From IMG/VR virus record IMGVR_UViG_3300046740_000325, positions 1-34,331 of that record: a stretch of DNA of 34,331 bases. One strand, written 5' to 3'. Every line of letters begins with the position of its first letter. Position 1 is the stretch's first letter. This document shows positions 21,650-30,226 of this stretch, piece by piece. The position numbers and the translations under genes are program-made. The notes under the pieces were generated by a model. It ran no database searches. It was given only the letters and a program-made list of their open reading frames with translations, and had not been told where the DNA came from. This stretch comes from a virus.

Positions 21650-21993
21650 TGGGGCAGGCGAGCCTCGCCCGCCCGCCTGCCGTTCCCCTGGTTCCCTCCG
21701 ACGTCGGCAATGTCCGCATCACCTTGGTGCGGTTCACCAACGCGCTCAATCAGGTGCTGCGCGGCGGCATTGCCGCGACGCTCGAGGTGACGCTCGCGCC
21801 GAGCGATACGACCAGCGTTTTTCAGGACAGCCGGATCGGCCGCTACACGTTCATCGGCCTGATGCCGACGACCGCCAACGCCGTCGCAGCCCTCCCATCC
21901 ATTTGGATCGAGCCGACCAAAGGCGGGGCCACCATCCATCATGCCAGCAGTCCCAATACCGATCAGACCTTTGTCGCCTGCCTTATCGGCTGA
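21649..21993 (+). CDS. Small conserved phage structural-type protein
   Basis: A 114-residue protein with G-N-V-R-I-T-L-V-R-F-T-N-A-L-N-Q-V-L-R-G-G...T-S-V-F-Q-D-S-R-I-G-R-Y-T-F-I-G-L-M-P-T-T-A-N-A-V-A-A-L...H-H-A-S-S-P-N-T-D-Q-T-F. This is a known small beta-rich family in phages placed after gp10-like genes; probably virion-associated, exact role unknown. ATG overlaps the preceding TGA. Confidence 0.75.
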   Translation: MGQASLARPPAVPLVPSDVGNVRITLVRFTNALNQVLRGGIAATLEVTLAPSDTTSVFQDSRIGRYTFIGLMPTTANAVAALPSIWIEPTKGGATIHHASSPNTDQTFVACLIG

Positions 21994-22402
21994 GGGCGAC
22001 ATCACGATCGATCTGCCGCCGCTGGACGAGATCGCGCGGTGCTGGGCGATCCTCGAGCCGATGCTGAAGCGCGCGACCGACCGGTGCCGCGGGTTCGAGC
22101 CGGTCGACATCCTGCAGCTCCTGATGATCGGCCAGATGAACATGTTCGTCGTGCGCGAAGGCGGCCGGATCGCCGCGGTCGCGGTCACCCAGGTGCGTCA
22201 ATTCCCGCGCTGCCGCGTCCTCGAGGTGCCGTTCGTCGCCGGCACCGGTTTGAAGCGCTGGTGGCGTCCGCTGCTCGATGCATTGGACGCCCAGGCCGAG
22301 GGTAACGGCTGCACCGACATCAGCGGCTGGGACCGCAAGGGCTGGGCGGCATTCGGCTTCAAGACGAGCGGCGTCACCCTGGTGCGGCGGTTGAAGGAAT
22401 AG
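21941..22402 (+). CDS. GNAT-like phage protein
   Basis: A 153-residue protein with the layout of the small N-acetyltransferase-like fold: an N-terminal helix pair (C-W-A-I-L-E-P-M-L-K-R-A), central strands (M-F-V-V-R-E-G-G-R-I-A-A-V-A-V-T-Q-V), and a C-terminal part (L-D-A-Q-A-E-G-N-G-C-T-D-I-S-G-W-D-R-K-G-W) typical of the many phage GNAT-like proteins between tail genes. The classical acetyl-CoA loop (Q/R-x-x-G-x-G/A) is not clear. ATG 21941 overlaps the preceding gene by 53 bp and gives the complete fold. Confidence 0.65.
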   Translation: MPAVPIPIRPLSPALSAEGDITIDLPPLDEIARCWAILEPMLKRATDRCRGFEPVDILQLLMIGQMNMFVVREGGRIAAVAVTQVRQFPRCRVLEVPFVAGTGLKRWWRPLLDALDAQAEGNGCTDISGWDRKGWAAFGFKTSGVTLVRRLKE

Positions 22403-22405
22403 GTC

Positions 22406-23899
22406 ATGGGAAGCAAATCGACGCCGAGCACCTCGACCAACACGAACGTGCTCGGGCTGGCGCAGCAGCCGTACCTGCAGGGGGGATGGAACGCCGCCGC
22501 GAGCAATGCCGGGCTTCTCCCGGGGAGCCAGCCGCTCGGTCAGGACCTGATCAATCAGATGATCAGCTACGGCCAGAACAATTTTACGAACACCGCCGGG
22601 GCGGCCGGCGGCGTGGTGCCGAATGCGCTCGACTACACCCGGCAGGTTCTGTCCGGTCAGTTCCCCCAGAACAACTACCCGAGCGGCCCCCAGATCCTCG
22701 GCGCCACGAACATTGCCGGCGCCGCGGGCAGCGCCGGCCTGGATTGGGGGCAGAGGCTGAGCGGCGCCGCCTACGGGGCCCCCGGCGCCGTCGCGCCCTA
22801 TGCGAGCGGTCTGCAGGACCTATCTGCCGCTGCGGGAGGCGCTGGCGCCGGGTATGGCGGCGCCCTCGCCGGAGCTGCGGGGCAGGCTCCCGGGACGGTG
22901 TCGCCTGCGGTCGCCGGGCTCTACGGGCTCGCCGGCCCGGCCCGGTCCATCGCGAACCCGGCGATGGCGGGGCTCTACGGCAATGCCGGCATGGCGATCC
23001 CCGGCAACCCGATCTACGACAGCCTGCGCGGGATGGCGTCGGGTCAGTACATCGACCCGAGCCGCAACCCCGCCCTCGCCGGCACGATCCGCGCGGCGAC
23101 GGACCCGCTCGTCGCGCAGTACCAGACCGCGGTCGCGCCGCAGACCGAGAGCCCGTTCGAGGGGGCGGGCCGCTACGGCTCGGGCGCCTGGGCCAACGCG
23201 CGCGGGCAGGCCCAGGACGCGCTCGGCCGGGCGCTCGGCGGCGCCACGTCGAGCATCGTCAACAACGCCTACAACACCGGCCTCAGCTCCACGCTGGGCG
23301 CCGGGCAGGCGCTCGGGCAGGCCTACAACACCGGCACCAGCAATATCACCGACGCGCTCTCCCGGGCGGGTGCGCTCGGGCAGGCCGGCGTCGCCCAGGC
23401 CGGCAACCTGCTCCAGGCCGGCGGGGGGCTCGACCTCTCGGCGCTGCAGGCGATGATGCAGGGTCTCGGCGCCGCCGGCCAGACCACCAACCAGGGCTAT
23501 TCGACCGCGGGCCAGCTGCTCGGCCAAGGGGGGCAGCTGACCCAAGGCGGGCAGAACGCCCTGATCCAGGGGCTCACCGGCGGTGCTGGCGCGACCAACC
23601 AGGGCTGGAGCACGGCGGCCAACGCAATGGGGCAGGCTGGCGGTCTGGCGAATGCCGGCGCGCTCAACCTGGGCTCGATCGCGCAGAACGCGCCCGAGCT
23701 GGCCAACTGGCCGATGTCGCAGCTCGCCGCCGGGTACAACGCCGGGTGGTTGCCGGTGCAGAATTACGCCAGCATCCTCGGACAGCCGGTCGGTGGCAAT
23801 ACCTCCCAGACGACGCCGTACTACAGCAATACGTTGGGGCAGGTTGGCAGCGCCGCGTCTGGCTTGGCCAGTCTCGGCAAGTTGTTTCTCGGGGCTTAA
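22406..23899 (+). CDS. Gly/Ala/Gln-rich probable ejection or tail-lumen protein
   Basis: A 497-residue low-complexity protein with many G-Q-A, N-A-G and A-G-N units such as A-Y-N-T-G-L-S-S, G-Q-A-L-G-Q-A-Y-N-T-G, G-Q-T-T-N-Q-G-Y-S-T and G-A-T-N-Q-G-W-S-T. The N-terminus (L-G-L-A-Q-Q-P-Y-L-Q-G-G-W) and the tail end (Y-N-A-G-W-L-P-V-Q-N-Y-A-S-I-L-G-Q-P-V-G-G) resemble a family common in rhizobial phages before the large virion proteins. It could form amphipathic helices in the ejected channel, as P22 gp7/gp20 do. ATG 22406 stands four bases after the previous stop. Confidence 0.6.
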   Translation: MGSKSTPSTSTNTNVLGLAQQPYLQGGWNAAASNAGLLPGSQPLGQDLINQMISYGQNNFTNTAGAAGGVVPNALDYTRQVLSGQFPQNNYPSGPQILGATNIAGAAGSAGLDWGQRLSGAAYGAPGAVAPYASGLQDLSAAAGGAGAGYGGALAGAAGQAPGTVSPAVAGLYGLAGPARSIANPAMAGLYGNAGMAIPGNPIYDSLRGMASGQYIDPSRNPALAGTIRAATDPLVAQYQTAVAPQTESPFEGAGRYGSGAWANARGQAQDALGRALGGATSSIVNNAYNTGLSSTLGAGQALGQAYNTGTSNITDALSRAGALGQAGVAQAGNLLQAGGGLDLSALQAMMQGLGAAGQTTNQGYSTAGQLLGQGGQLTQGGQNALIQGLTGGAGATNQGWSTAANAMGQAGGLANAGALNLGSIAQNAPELANWPMSQLAAGYNAGWLPVQNYASILGQPVGGNTSQTTPYYSNTLGQVGSAASGLASLGKLFLGA

Positions 23900-23911
23900 G
23901 GGGAGGCGGCG

Positions 23912-24361
23912 ATGGCGTTGTTCGACGATCTTTTCGGCTATGGCAATCTGGCCCCCACCCTTGGGTCAGGCAGCCTTGCCAATCAGGATTACAGCCCTTT
24001 CCCTGCTGGGTTTGAGCAGTCGCTGGCGCAACGCATGGGATTTACCGGCGGGCCTGATGCAAGCGGCTTGCTCCCGAAAGACCCGAATTTCCAGTCCTAC
24101 ACGGCGATGGGGCCGACGACCTCACTGCCGCCGGAGCGGACGCTGTGGGAGAAACTGGCGGAGGGGCTCGGCGCCAACGAGCCGATGGACCTCAATAAGG
24201 CGCTCAAAGAGCTGGGCGCCCCGCCACAGGCGCGGCCGGGGGCTGCGACGCCGGCCGGCGTCGGGGCTTCCTACGGCAATCCGTACCTCAACATCTATCG
24301 CCGCAGTTCAATTGATCCCAGGGCGGCGCTAAAATCGCTGCTGGGCGGGGGCCTCGTCTGA
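23912..24361 (+). CDS. Unrecognised virion-module protein
   Basis: A 149-residue protein (F-D-D-L-F-G-Y-G-N-L-A-P-T-L-G-S-G-S...F-P-A-G-F-E-Q-S-L-A-Q-R-M-G...L-W-E-K-L-A-E-G-L-G-A-N-E-P). It looks largely flexible with a short helical middle. GGGGAGG gives a strong ribosome site. Its stop overlaps the ATG of the large lysozyme-domain protein, so the pair may be made in fixed ratio. No known family. Confidence 0.6.
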   Translation: MALFDDLFGYGNLAPTLGSGSLANQDYSPFPAGFEQSLAQRMGFTGGPDASGLLPKDPNFQSYTAMGPTTSLPPERTLWEKLAEGLGANEPMDLNKALKELGAPPQARPGAATPAGVGASYGNPYLNIYRRSSIDPRAALKSLLGGGLV

Positions 24362-27210
24362 TGGCAATAGAAGACCCGCAAGCCGCCGATACCGGGGTCT
24401 CCGGTCTCCTCGGCAGGATTTTTGGCGGCGGCTACGATCCCGCCGCGGCTTATGGCGGGCTCCTCACCGACGAGGCGACGAAGAACGCCTTCAAGGTGCG
24501 CGCGCTGGCGGCGATGGCCGGGGCCTTTGGTGAAGGCGCGATGCCCGTCCCGTACAAGGGAGGCATCCCCTTTGCCGCGACGCTCGGCAAGGCTGGTGCT
24601 GCCGCCTATGCCGGCCAGGACCAGCTGATCAAGGCGCGCCAGGAGGCAGCGCAGACGGCTCTATATGGCGCTCAGGGCGACGTGGCACGGTCAAACCTCG
24701 CGATCAACCAAGCGATGCTGCCGGGCCTTTCGGCTCTCATTGAAGAGGGCAAGAAGCAGGCGGCCGGCGGCGCCGGTGCTAAGACCGGCCCGGGAGGCGA
24801 ACCGCTGACCGGGCCGGCCAAGGTCCTCGCCGAGACCAAGGGCATGGGCGCGGTCTTCGACACCGGCGACCCGTTCCTCAATCTCGTCGCGTTCCACGAG
24901 AGCAAGTTCCAACCCAACGTCGGCACCGGCGAGCACGATCTCTCGAGCTACCAGCTCGATCCGACCGGCTTCCCGATGTGGCCCGGCGTCATGACCGACA
25001 AGGGCCGCTCGACCGCCGCCGGGCTCTTCCAGATCACCGGCACCAACTGGCACAACTACGCGCCGCCGCTGATCCAGGCTGGCGTGATCAAGCCTGACTT
25101 CTCGGTCGAGAGCCAGATCGCCGTCGCCAAGGCGATGAAGGCGGCCAACGGCACCGGCGACTGGCTGCCGTACAATCCGGCGCTCGCCGCCGCCCATGCC
25201 CGAGGCGATGTGGTCAAGGTGCCGGGCAGCCCGGCGTCGACCGAGGCAGCTGGTCCCGCCGGACCGGGCGGCCTGCTCGGCGCGGTGCCGGATTTTGCCC
25301 GGCAGATGGCGACGCCGGGAACCGGGCCGGTGGGCCCGACAGCAGGCCTCCTCGCCGAGCCGGCGCTCGCCTCTCCCGCGCCGTCAGGGTCGACTGGCGC
25401 CAACATGGTCGACCCCAGAGCGCGCACCGCCGCAGGGGCTCGGTATCGGCAGCAAACCGATTTCGGGTCCGATGCGGCCAATGCGCAGATCCTTGGCGCG
25501 ACCGGAGCCCCGCCGGGAGCCCCGCCGCCCGGACCGACCCCGGTTCCCCCCGTCACCTCGATCCCAGGCGGCACCAACGGCATCGTCCCGCGACCGTCCT
25601 CGGCCCTCGCTCCGGGGCCCACAGGCGGCCTACTGGGGCCGACACTGCCGCCCGAGGCCCTCGCGAGCCTGGGTCTGCTTTCGCCCGCTGGCGGCCGCCC
25701 CGCGCAATTTGCTGGGCCCGGCGCGGCCGATCCGACAGTCCCGCCCGCCGGACCTGTCTTGCGCCCTGGCGGAGCTGGGGGCCTCCTGGCCGGCCCGGCG
25801 CCCGCGGCGGCTCCGCTTGGGCCACCTCCGGCGCCGATCGCCGCTCCCGGTTTGGTGCCGGGTGGTGCTGGCGGCCTGTTGCCGGGCGGGCCTCCGGCGC
25901 CAGGGCCTGTCGCGCCGCCGCCGCCCGCGGCTCCTGCCGGCCTACCGCCGACGGCGCTGCCTGCGCAGATGCCGCCGATCCCGACGACGATGCCGCCGAT
26001 GCCGGGCAACCTGACGCCGCCCGCGCCGACGCCGCAGCAGATGATCGCCCAAGGGGTCACCGGGATGATGGCGCTGACCGGACGCACCCCGCCCGCCTGG
26101 ATGGCGGACCTCGCGCGGATGCCGACCCAGATGGCGCTCGAGCAGTACAAGGCCTACATCACCTCGCAGACCACGATGATGAACAAGCAGTACGAGAAGC
26201 AGCTCGAGATCGCGGGCGCTGGGACGATCTCCCGCCTGCAGGATGAGGGCAAGCTGCCGGGCGACCTGACGCGCAAGACCCAGGAACAGGACCTGATCCT
26301 GCGCAACGAGTGGGCGAAGAGCGGGATGATGCAGAACCCTGCCACCGGGCGTATGGAGTTCATCCCGGGCTGGCTCGAGCGGCAGGGGCAGATCAAAGCG
26401 CAGGAAGAAACCGAAAAAGCTGGACATCAGCTTGTCACAACGACGCTGACCTTCCCCGGCGAGAGCCGACCGCGCGAGGTCCAGATGACCGCCAACCAAG
26501 CCAAAGCGGTCGCGGAGGGGCGCGGCGTGCCGGAACTTGGCATCCCCGAGATGTCTGGCATTAGGTTGGGTAAGCCAGTCTATTCGCCAACCGAGACCGC
26601 CTTGGGGCCGGTCGAAGCGAAAACAATCTTCGATCAGAGGAAGGCTGCTCTCGATGCCGCAAGGTCTATCGACATCAACAAGGAGGCCCGGGCCTTGATT
26701 GATGGCGGCGTTTTCACTGGGGCGGGGAGCGACGCGAGGACAGCAATCGCCAAGATCGGCAATGCGCTCGGTATGGCCGGTGGCACGGCGCAGGAAACCA
26801 TCGCCAATACCGAGGCCTATTTTGCCACGGTTGGTCGCAATGTCGGCAATCTGATCACGATGTTCGGCTCAGGCACTGGCCTGTCGGAAGGCGATCGCAG
26901 GTTCGCTGAGGCGATGGCTGCCGGGCAGCACGGGCTGGACGAGACCTCGATGCGCCGCATCCTCGACATCAACGACAGGGTGGCGATGGATGCGATCAAG
27001 CAGCACAACGATCAGGTCAAAGGCATCCCCAAAGGTGCCACGATGCTCGATTTGGCGGTGCCCCTGCCTGAGCCGTATGCGCGGACGAAGCCGTCGGAGG
27101 TTCAGACCCCGCGAACCCCGCAGGAGCTAAACGCGTTGCCGCCGGGCGCGCGGTATCGGCGGCCGGACGACGCCCCCGGTTCGTATCGAACAGTCCCGCA
27201 ACCCCGGTAA
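24361..27210 (+). CDS. Large virion protein with lysozyme-like domain (ejection/tail lysin)
   Basis: A 949-residue protein. Residues ~1-150 are Ala/Gly helical. Residues ~165-275 look like a muramidase or lytic transglycosylase domain: A-F-H-E180-S-K-F-Q-P-N (candidate catalytic Glu), A-A-G-L-F-Q-I (219-225) followed by T-G-T-N-W, and a W-L-P-Y-N-P end. Residues ~285-560 are a Pro/Ala/Gly-rich linker. Residues ~570-949 are ordered helices (A-L-E-Q-Y-K-A-Y, Q-E-Q-D-L-I-L-R-N-E-W-A-K-S-G, I-A-N-T-E-A-Y-F-A-T-V-G-R-N-V), like large internal virion proteins. It likely cuts peptidoglycan locally during DNA entry. ATG overlaps the preceding stop. Confidence 0.75.
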   Translation: MAIEDPQAADTGVSGLLGRIFGGGYDPAAAYGGLLTDEATKNAFKVRALAAMAGAFGEGAMPVPYKGGIPFAATLGKAGAAAYAGQDQLIKARQEAAQTALYGAQGDVARSNLAINQAMLPGLSALIEEGKKQAAGGAGAKTGPGGEPLTGPAKVLAETKGMGAVFDTGDPFLNLVAFHESKFQPNVGTGEHDLSSYQLDPTGFPMWPGVMTDKGRSTAAGLFQITGTNWHNYAPPLIQAGVIKPDFSVESQIAVAKAMKAANGTGDWLPYNPALAAAHARGDVVKVPGSPASTEAAGPAGPGGLLGAVPDFARQMATPGTGPVGPTAGLLAEPALASPAPSGSTGANMVDPRARTAAGARYRQQTDFGSDAANAQILGATGAPPGAPPPGPTPVPPVTSIPGGTNGIVPRPSSALAPGPTGGLLGPTLPPEALASLGLLSPAGGRPAQFAGPGAADPTVPPAGPVLRPGGAGGLLAGPAPAAAPLGPPPAPIAAPGLVPGGAGGLLPGGPPAPGPVAPPPPAAPAGLPPTALPAQMPPIPTTMPPMPGNLTPPAPTPQQMIAQGVTGMMALTGRTPPAWMADLARMPTQMALEQYKAYITSQTTMMNKQYEKQLEIAGAGTISRLQDEGKLPGDLTRKTQEQDLILRNEWAKSGMMQNPATGRMEFIPGWLERQGQIKAQEETEKAGHQLVTTTLTFPGESRPREVQMTANQAKAVAEGRGVPELGIPEMSGIRLGKPVYSPTETALGPVEAKTIFDQRKAALDAARSIDINKEARALIDGGVFTGAGSDARTAIAKIGNALGMAGGTAQETIANTEAYFATVGRNVGNLITMFGSGTGLSEGDRRFAEAMAAGQHGLDETSMRRILDINDRVAMDAIKQHNDQVKGIPKGATMLDLAVPLPEPYARTKPSEVQTPRTPQELNALPPGARYRRPDDAPGSYRTVPQPR

Positions 27211-27225
27211 CCGGAGGGGGCGACC

Positions 27226-28866
27226 ATGGTAACCAGCGGCTGGCCTGATCATCCGCTCGAGGGAGGGGGAACCGACGCCGGCGCATGGCCTGATCATCCG
27301 CTCGTCGACCCAGCGGCGCCGATGTCCTGGGGTGATTGGGGGCGGGCCGGCATGACAGCCGGCGTGCGCGGTCTTGGCGGTCTGGTCGAAGGGCTGTCTG
27401 ACCCGCTGCGTCCGATACGGACACTGGTGTCGCCGGAATTAGAGAAGCTGGAAAGGCAGGAAAGCGCGGGCGCCGCCGTCCCGTCGCCGGGCGAACTCGC
27501 CCAGCGCGCGGGGTCGGCGGTGTTCAATGCGACCGGTGTGCCGGAATACCAGCCGTCGACACCCTTGGGGCGCGTCGGCATGGCGGCGGCGCAGGGGGCC
27601 GTGGGAGGCGGTCTAATTGGGACCGGTGGTGCGCTGTTGCGTACCGGAACCTCCTTAGCGCCGCTGGCCGCCAGCGGGCTCAACACCCTCTTGGGGGCGG
27701 GCTCGGGGGCAGCAGGGCAGGGCGCCTATGAGGGGACCGGCAGCGAGCGGGCTGGTGTATTAGCGGGGCTCGTCCCTGGCGGCGTCGCCTCCGCTGCTGG
27801 CGCCAGAGCGCAGTCGCGGATGACACCCGAGCTGGAGGCGGCCGGCGTCAATCCGACATTCGGTCAAGCGATGGGCGGGCCGCTCAACCGGCTGGAGCAG
27901 GGCCTCGGCTCGATCCCCTGGCTCGGCGATTTTATCAGGACCGGCCGGGCCAAAGCGATCGAAGAGTTTAATACCGGCGCAATCAATACTAAGGTTTTGG
28001 CGCCCATTGGCGAAAGGCTCGCCCCGGCAACGCCAAGCGGGCGCGCCTCGATCGCCGAGGCGCAGGAGAAGATTGGCAATCGCTACGATGCGCTTACGCC
28101 ACAACTCAATGTCACGCTTGACCCGCAATTCGGCACCGGCCTCACTGACATCTTTCGCAAGTCAACGATGCTGTCGCGCGACCAACAACAACAGTTCGGC
28201 AACACCTTTCGTACTGAGGTGATGGACCGTCTGAATGGCAGTAACATGACCGGGCAGGCTTTTCGCGATGCGGAGAGCACTTTGGGGCAGGTTGCCCAGA
28301 ATTTCCGGAGCAGCTCAGTAGCGTCGGAGCGTCAATACGGTAGTCTCGTCCTCGACCTTCAGACCGAATTGCGCGACCTGCTGAAGCGCAGCAACCCTGA
28401 TCAAGCCGCCGAATTGCAGAACATCCATACCGGCTATAGCGCATTGACGCGGATCGAAAAGGCCGCGACCAAGCCGAATGCCGGGATCGGCGGCGTCCTG
28501 GAATATGGCAACTACACGCCAGGGGCTCTGCAATCCGCGACCAGGGAGATGGACCCGACTTTACGGCACCGGGCTTTTGCTCGCGGTGATGCGCTGTTGC
28601 AGTCCTATGCCGAAAATGCTCGCAAGCTGTTGGGTGATACTGTGCCCGACAGCGGCACGCCTTACCGTAGCCTCGCCGCCTTGGGAGCGGGCGCCGCCAC
28701 CGGCCATGCCTTATTCAATCCGATGACGGTCGCGGGACTACTAGGCGGCGGCCTTGGCCTGGGGGCCATGTACTCACCGCAAGGGCGGGCGGCGATGAAC
28801 TATTTTCTGCGCCGCCCAGGACAATCTGCCGTGACTGGGCTGCTGACGGCTCCCGACCACTACTAG
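27226..28866 (+). CDS. Large virion/DNA-transfer protein
   Basis: A 546-residue protein. It opens with a repeated short motif (G-W-P-D-H-P-L-E-G-G-G and A-W-P-D-H-P-L-V-D-P), a Gly/Ala-rich hydrophobic region (residues ~115-195) follows, then an ordered helical domain (N-P-T-F-G-Q-A-M-G-G-P-L-N-R-L-E, L-T-P-Q-L-N-V-T-L-D, F-R-T-E-V-M-D-R-L, Y-T-P-G-A-L-Q-S-A-T-R) and a C-terminal Gly-rich segment that could insert into a membrane (V-A-G-L-L-G-G-G-L-G-L-G-A-M-Y). It has the layout of an ejection protein. CCGGAGGGGG gives a strong start at ATG 27226. Last gene of the structural run; its stop abuts the stop of the convergent gene at 28867. Confidence 0.65.
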   Translation: MVTSGWPDHPLEGGGTDAGAWPDHPLVDPAAPMSWGDWGRAGMTAGVRGLGGLVEGLSDPLRPIRTLVSPELEKLERQESAGAAVPSPGELAQRAGSAVFNATGVPEYQPSTPLGRVGMAAAQGAVGGGLIGTGGALLRTGTSLAPLAASGLNTLLGAGSGAAGQGAYEGTGSERAGVLAGLVPGGVASAAGARAQSRMTPELEAAGVNPTFGQAMGGPLNRLEQGLGSIPWLGDFIRTGRAKAIEEFNTGAINTKVLAPIGERLAPATPSGRASIAEAQEKIGNRYDALTPQLNVTLDPQFGTGLTDIFRKSTMLSRDQQQQFGNTFRTEVMDRLNGSNMTGQAFRDAESTLGQVAQNFRSSSVASERQYGSLVLDLQTELRDLLKRSNPDQAAELQNIHTGYSALTRIEKAATKPNAGIGGVLEYGNYTPGALQSATREMDPTLRHRAFARGDALLQSYAENARKLLGDTVPDSGTPYRSLAALGAGAATGHALFNPMTVAGLLGGGLGLGAMYSPQGRAAMNYFLRRPGQSAVTGLLTAPDHY

Positions 28867-29061
28867 CTAGCCGTAGTCAAAGGTCACAGCAAACGCAAAC
28901 ATTACAGCAATCCCGAAAAGTATGCTCATGCCTATACTCATAGGGGCAAAGAATAGCATGAATAATACAATCCCCCACGCGGCGACGCGCACCGCTAGGC
29001 GCACGATGCCAGCCACAGCGAGAGCCAGGACCCCGGCGAGCTGCTCCAGAAGGTTCGTCAT
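28867..29061 (-). CDS. Small hydrophobic membrane protein, holin candidate
   Basis: A 64-residue protein, mostly hydrophobic: about residues 7-20, 23-40 and 44-60 could each span the membrane (L-A-G-V-L-A-L-A-V-A-G-I-V; A-W-G-I-V-L-F-M-L-F-F-A; I-L-F-G-I-A-V-M-F-A-F-A). AGGA just before ATG 29061 supports translation. Size and topology fit a holin or a small export-type protein, but no endolysin is adjacent and it is encoded convergent to the late genes, so the role is open. Confidence 0.55.
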   Translation of the reverse strand: MTNLLEQLAGVLALAVAGIVRLAVRVAAWGIVLFMLFFAPMSIGMSILFGIAVMFAFAVTFDYG

Positions 29062-29074
29062 CGCGTCCTAGTCC

Positions 29075-29097
29075 TCAAATTCGCGCGCAAAATTTGA
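29075..29097 (-). promoter_or_regulatory. Inverted repeat upstream of the 29061 gene
   Basis: TCAAATT (29075-29081) and AATTTGA (29091-29097) form a perfect 7-bp inverted repeat around a CG-rich centre, 14 bp upstream of the minus-strand ATG at 29061. It could be an operator or part of the promoter; no -35/-10 pair is convincing. Confidence 0.3.
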
Positions 29098-29544
29098 CCC
29101 GCCCATACCTATGTTGGCGAAGGCATCATATCAAGGCTGTAGCCGCCTCCCGCGACCCTCCCCTCCCCGTTCTGCGGCCATGTGCCGCGAGGAAAATAGC
29201 TACGGAGCGATTTTGCCCGCGCTATCGATCTCGGCCTATCGCGCGGCGACCGGGACCGGGAGGGCTGACTAGGGGTATACCACGCGTGCCTTGTATCGGA
29301 GGCCGGCCGCTCCCCTTTAGAGGGGGTACGATGGCGCGTGCTTTCTCTCAACCCGTCAGCAAGGTATTCGAGCGGTCGGGAGGCTTTTGGCTGAGGTTCC
29401 CGCCCCGTCATGACACTCCACCGGCCTTTAGGAGCAGGAGGCCGGGCGACTGCGGGTCACACATTTGAGGTTGTTCGGAGAGGGGCGCGGTAGTATCTCT
29501 TCCGACAAGGCGCTGGGGATGTGACCGCAGACCAGCTGCCTTTA
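29098..29544. other. Non-coding stretch before a strong hairpin; possible small RNA
   Basis: About 450 bp without a gene I can support. Open frames here (for example plus 29094-29468) lack ribosome sites and have shadow-like Arg/Pro-rich content. It contains several short local hairpins and ends in the terminator at 29545-29583, so a plus-strand transcript ending there is expected: either the 3' end of the late message or a separate small RNA. I see no tRNA, tmRNA or other known RNA fold. Confidence 0.35.
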
Positions 29545-29583
29545 GAGGCCCCAAGGGTTAGTGCCCTTGGGGCCTCGCCTTTT
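29545..29583 (+). terminator. Strong rho-independent terminator
   Basis: A perfect 13-bp stem GAGGCCCCAAGGG (29545-29557) / CCCTTGGGGCCTC (29564-29576) with loop TTAGTG, followed by GCCTTTT. The T run lies on the plus-strand side only, so it ends plus-strand transcription, presumably the late operon or an RNA within 29098-29544. Confidence 0.85.
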
Positions 29584-29596
29584 CTACGCGCCGTCG

Positions 29597-29618
29597 CTGG
29601 ACCGGTCAAGCGGTCCAG
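29597..29618 (-). terminator. Hairpin just after the 29624 gene
   Basis: CTGGACCG (29597-29604) pairs with CGGTCCAG (29611-29618), loop GTCAAG, directly downstream of the minus-strand stop at 29624-29626. No T run follows on the minus strand, so termination is only possible, perhaps together with the larger hairpin beyond it. Confidence 0.3.
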
Positions 29619-29623
29619 CCGTC

Positions 29624-29791
29624 CTAATTGCAGACCACCTGATTGAGCACTTGGCGGCAGGATACCTGCCCGCCGCTGCTGTTGCTGCAGACCGTCTGAT
29701 TGCCGACGGTTGTGCAGTAGGTCGCGTGCGCCTGGGTCGTCGGCACGAGGGCGGCCAGCAGCAGAAGGGTCGCGAGAACAAGTTTCGTCAT
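29624..29791 (-). CDS. Small secreted cysteine-containing protein
   Basis: A 55-residue protein with a clear signal peptide (M-T-K-L-V-L-A-T-L-L-L-L-A-A-L-V-P, likely cleaved after A-H-A near residue 23) and a short mature part with regularly placed cysteines (Y-C-T-T-V-G-N-Q-T-V-C...V-S-C-R-Q...V-V-C-N). Short periplasmic proteins of this C-T-T-x-G-N-x-T type occur in Rhizobiales genomes and phages; function unknown. ATG 29791 is used because the signal peptide begins there. It could be a lysogen-expressed surface or periplasmic factor. Confidence 0.6.
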   Translation of the reverse strand: MTKLVLATLLLLAALVPTTQAHATYCTTVGNQTVCSNSSGGQVSCRQVLNQVVCN

Positions 29792-29895
29792 TTGCCTATA
29801 CTCTTTTCCAAGGTTTGCGGGCAACAGCAGCTGCCCGACGCCCGATGTGGGCGCGACCAACATATGCGAACCATCCATCTAGATCAAGGCCGGCG

Positions 29896-29985
29896 ATGAG
29901 CGACGGCGAGACGATCGCCTGGCTGTGGGCCGTGGCGGTGTTCATCCTGTTCATCCTGGCGTTCGCGCGCTCGCGCGGCGGCTGA
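29896..29985 (+). CDS. 29-residue membrane peptide
   Basis: A tiny ORF: M-S-D-G-E-T-I-A-W-L-W-A-V-A-V-F-I-L-F-I-L-A-F-A-R-S-R-G-G. A single transmembrane helix with acidic N-terminus and basic C-terminus is exactly what a one-span membrane peptide needs. AAGG lies five to six bases before the ATG. It overlaps the 3' end of the opposite gene by 35 bp, so confidence is limited. Confidence 0.45.
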   Translation: MSDGETIAWLWAVAVFILFILAFARSRGG

Positions 29986-30226
29986 CCCTTAGCGGCTCGT
30001 TGCCCAACCGGTCGAGATTGATCGGCGGCTGATCGATCGCCTCGGTCGCGGTCAGCAGTTTCGTCGCCAGGGTCTTGAACGCCTCGGCCGGCAGCCGGTC
30101 GAGGCGCGCCAGCGACGGGAGGTGGGGGCGCTCCTCGCAGAAGGTGTCCATGCCGAGGCGCATCAGCGAGAGCAGAACGCCGGCCTCGAACATCGTGAGG
30201 TCTAGACGAATTGCGGTTGTCTCCAT
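29951..30226 (-). CDS. Small helical protein of unknown function
   Basis: A 91-residue protein: T-A-I-R-L-D-L-T-M-F-E-A-G-V-L-L-S-L-M-R-L-G-M-D-T-F...L-D-R-L-P-A-E-A-F-K-T-L-A-T-K-L-L-T-A-T-E-A-I-D. Two amphipathic helices are likely. A purine-rich site (GGAAGGGA) lies upstream of the ATG at 30226. The upstream gap to the integrase stop holds the parS-like site and the 17-bp inverted repeat. No family recognised. Confidence 0.55.
   Translation of the reverse strand: METTAIRLDLTMFEAGVLLSLMRLGMDTFCEERPHLPSLARLDRLPAEAFKTLATKLLTATEAIDQPPINLDRLGNEPLRVSRRASARTPG

Noticed and set aside
29094-29468. Plus-strand ORF of 124 codons in the non-coding stretch
   Set aside because: No ribosome site, Arg/Pro-rich shadow-like content and no link to neighbours.
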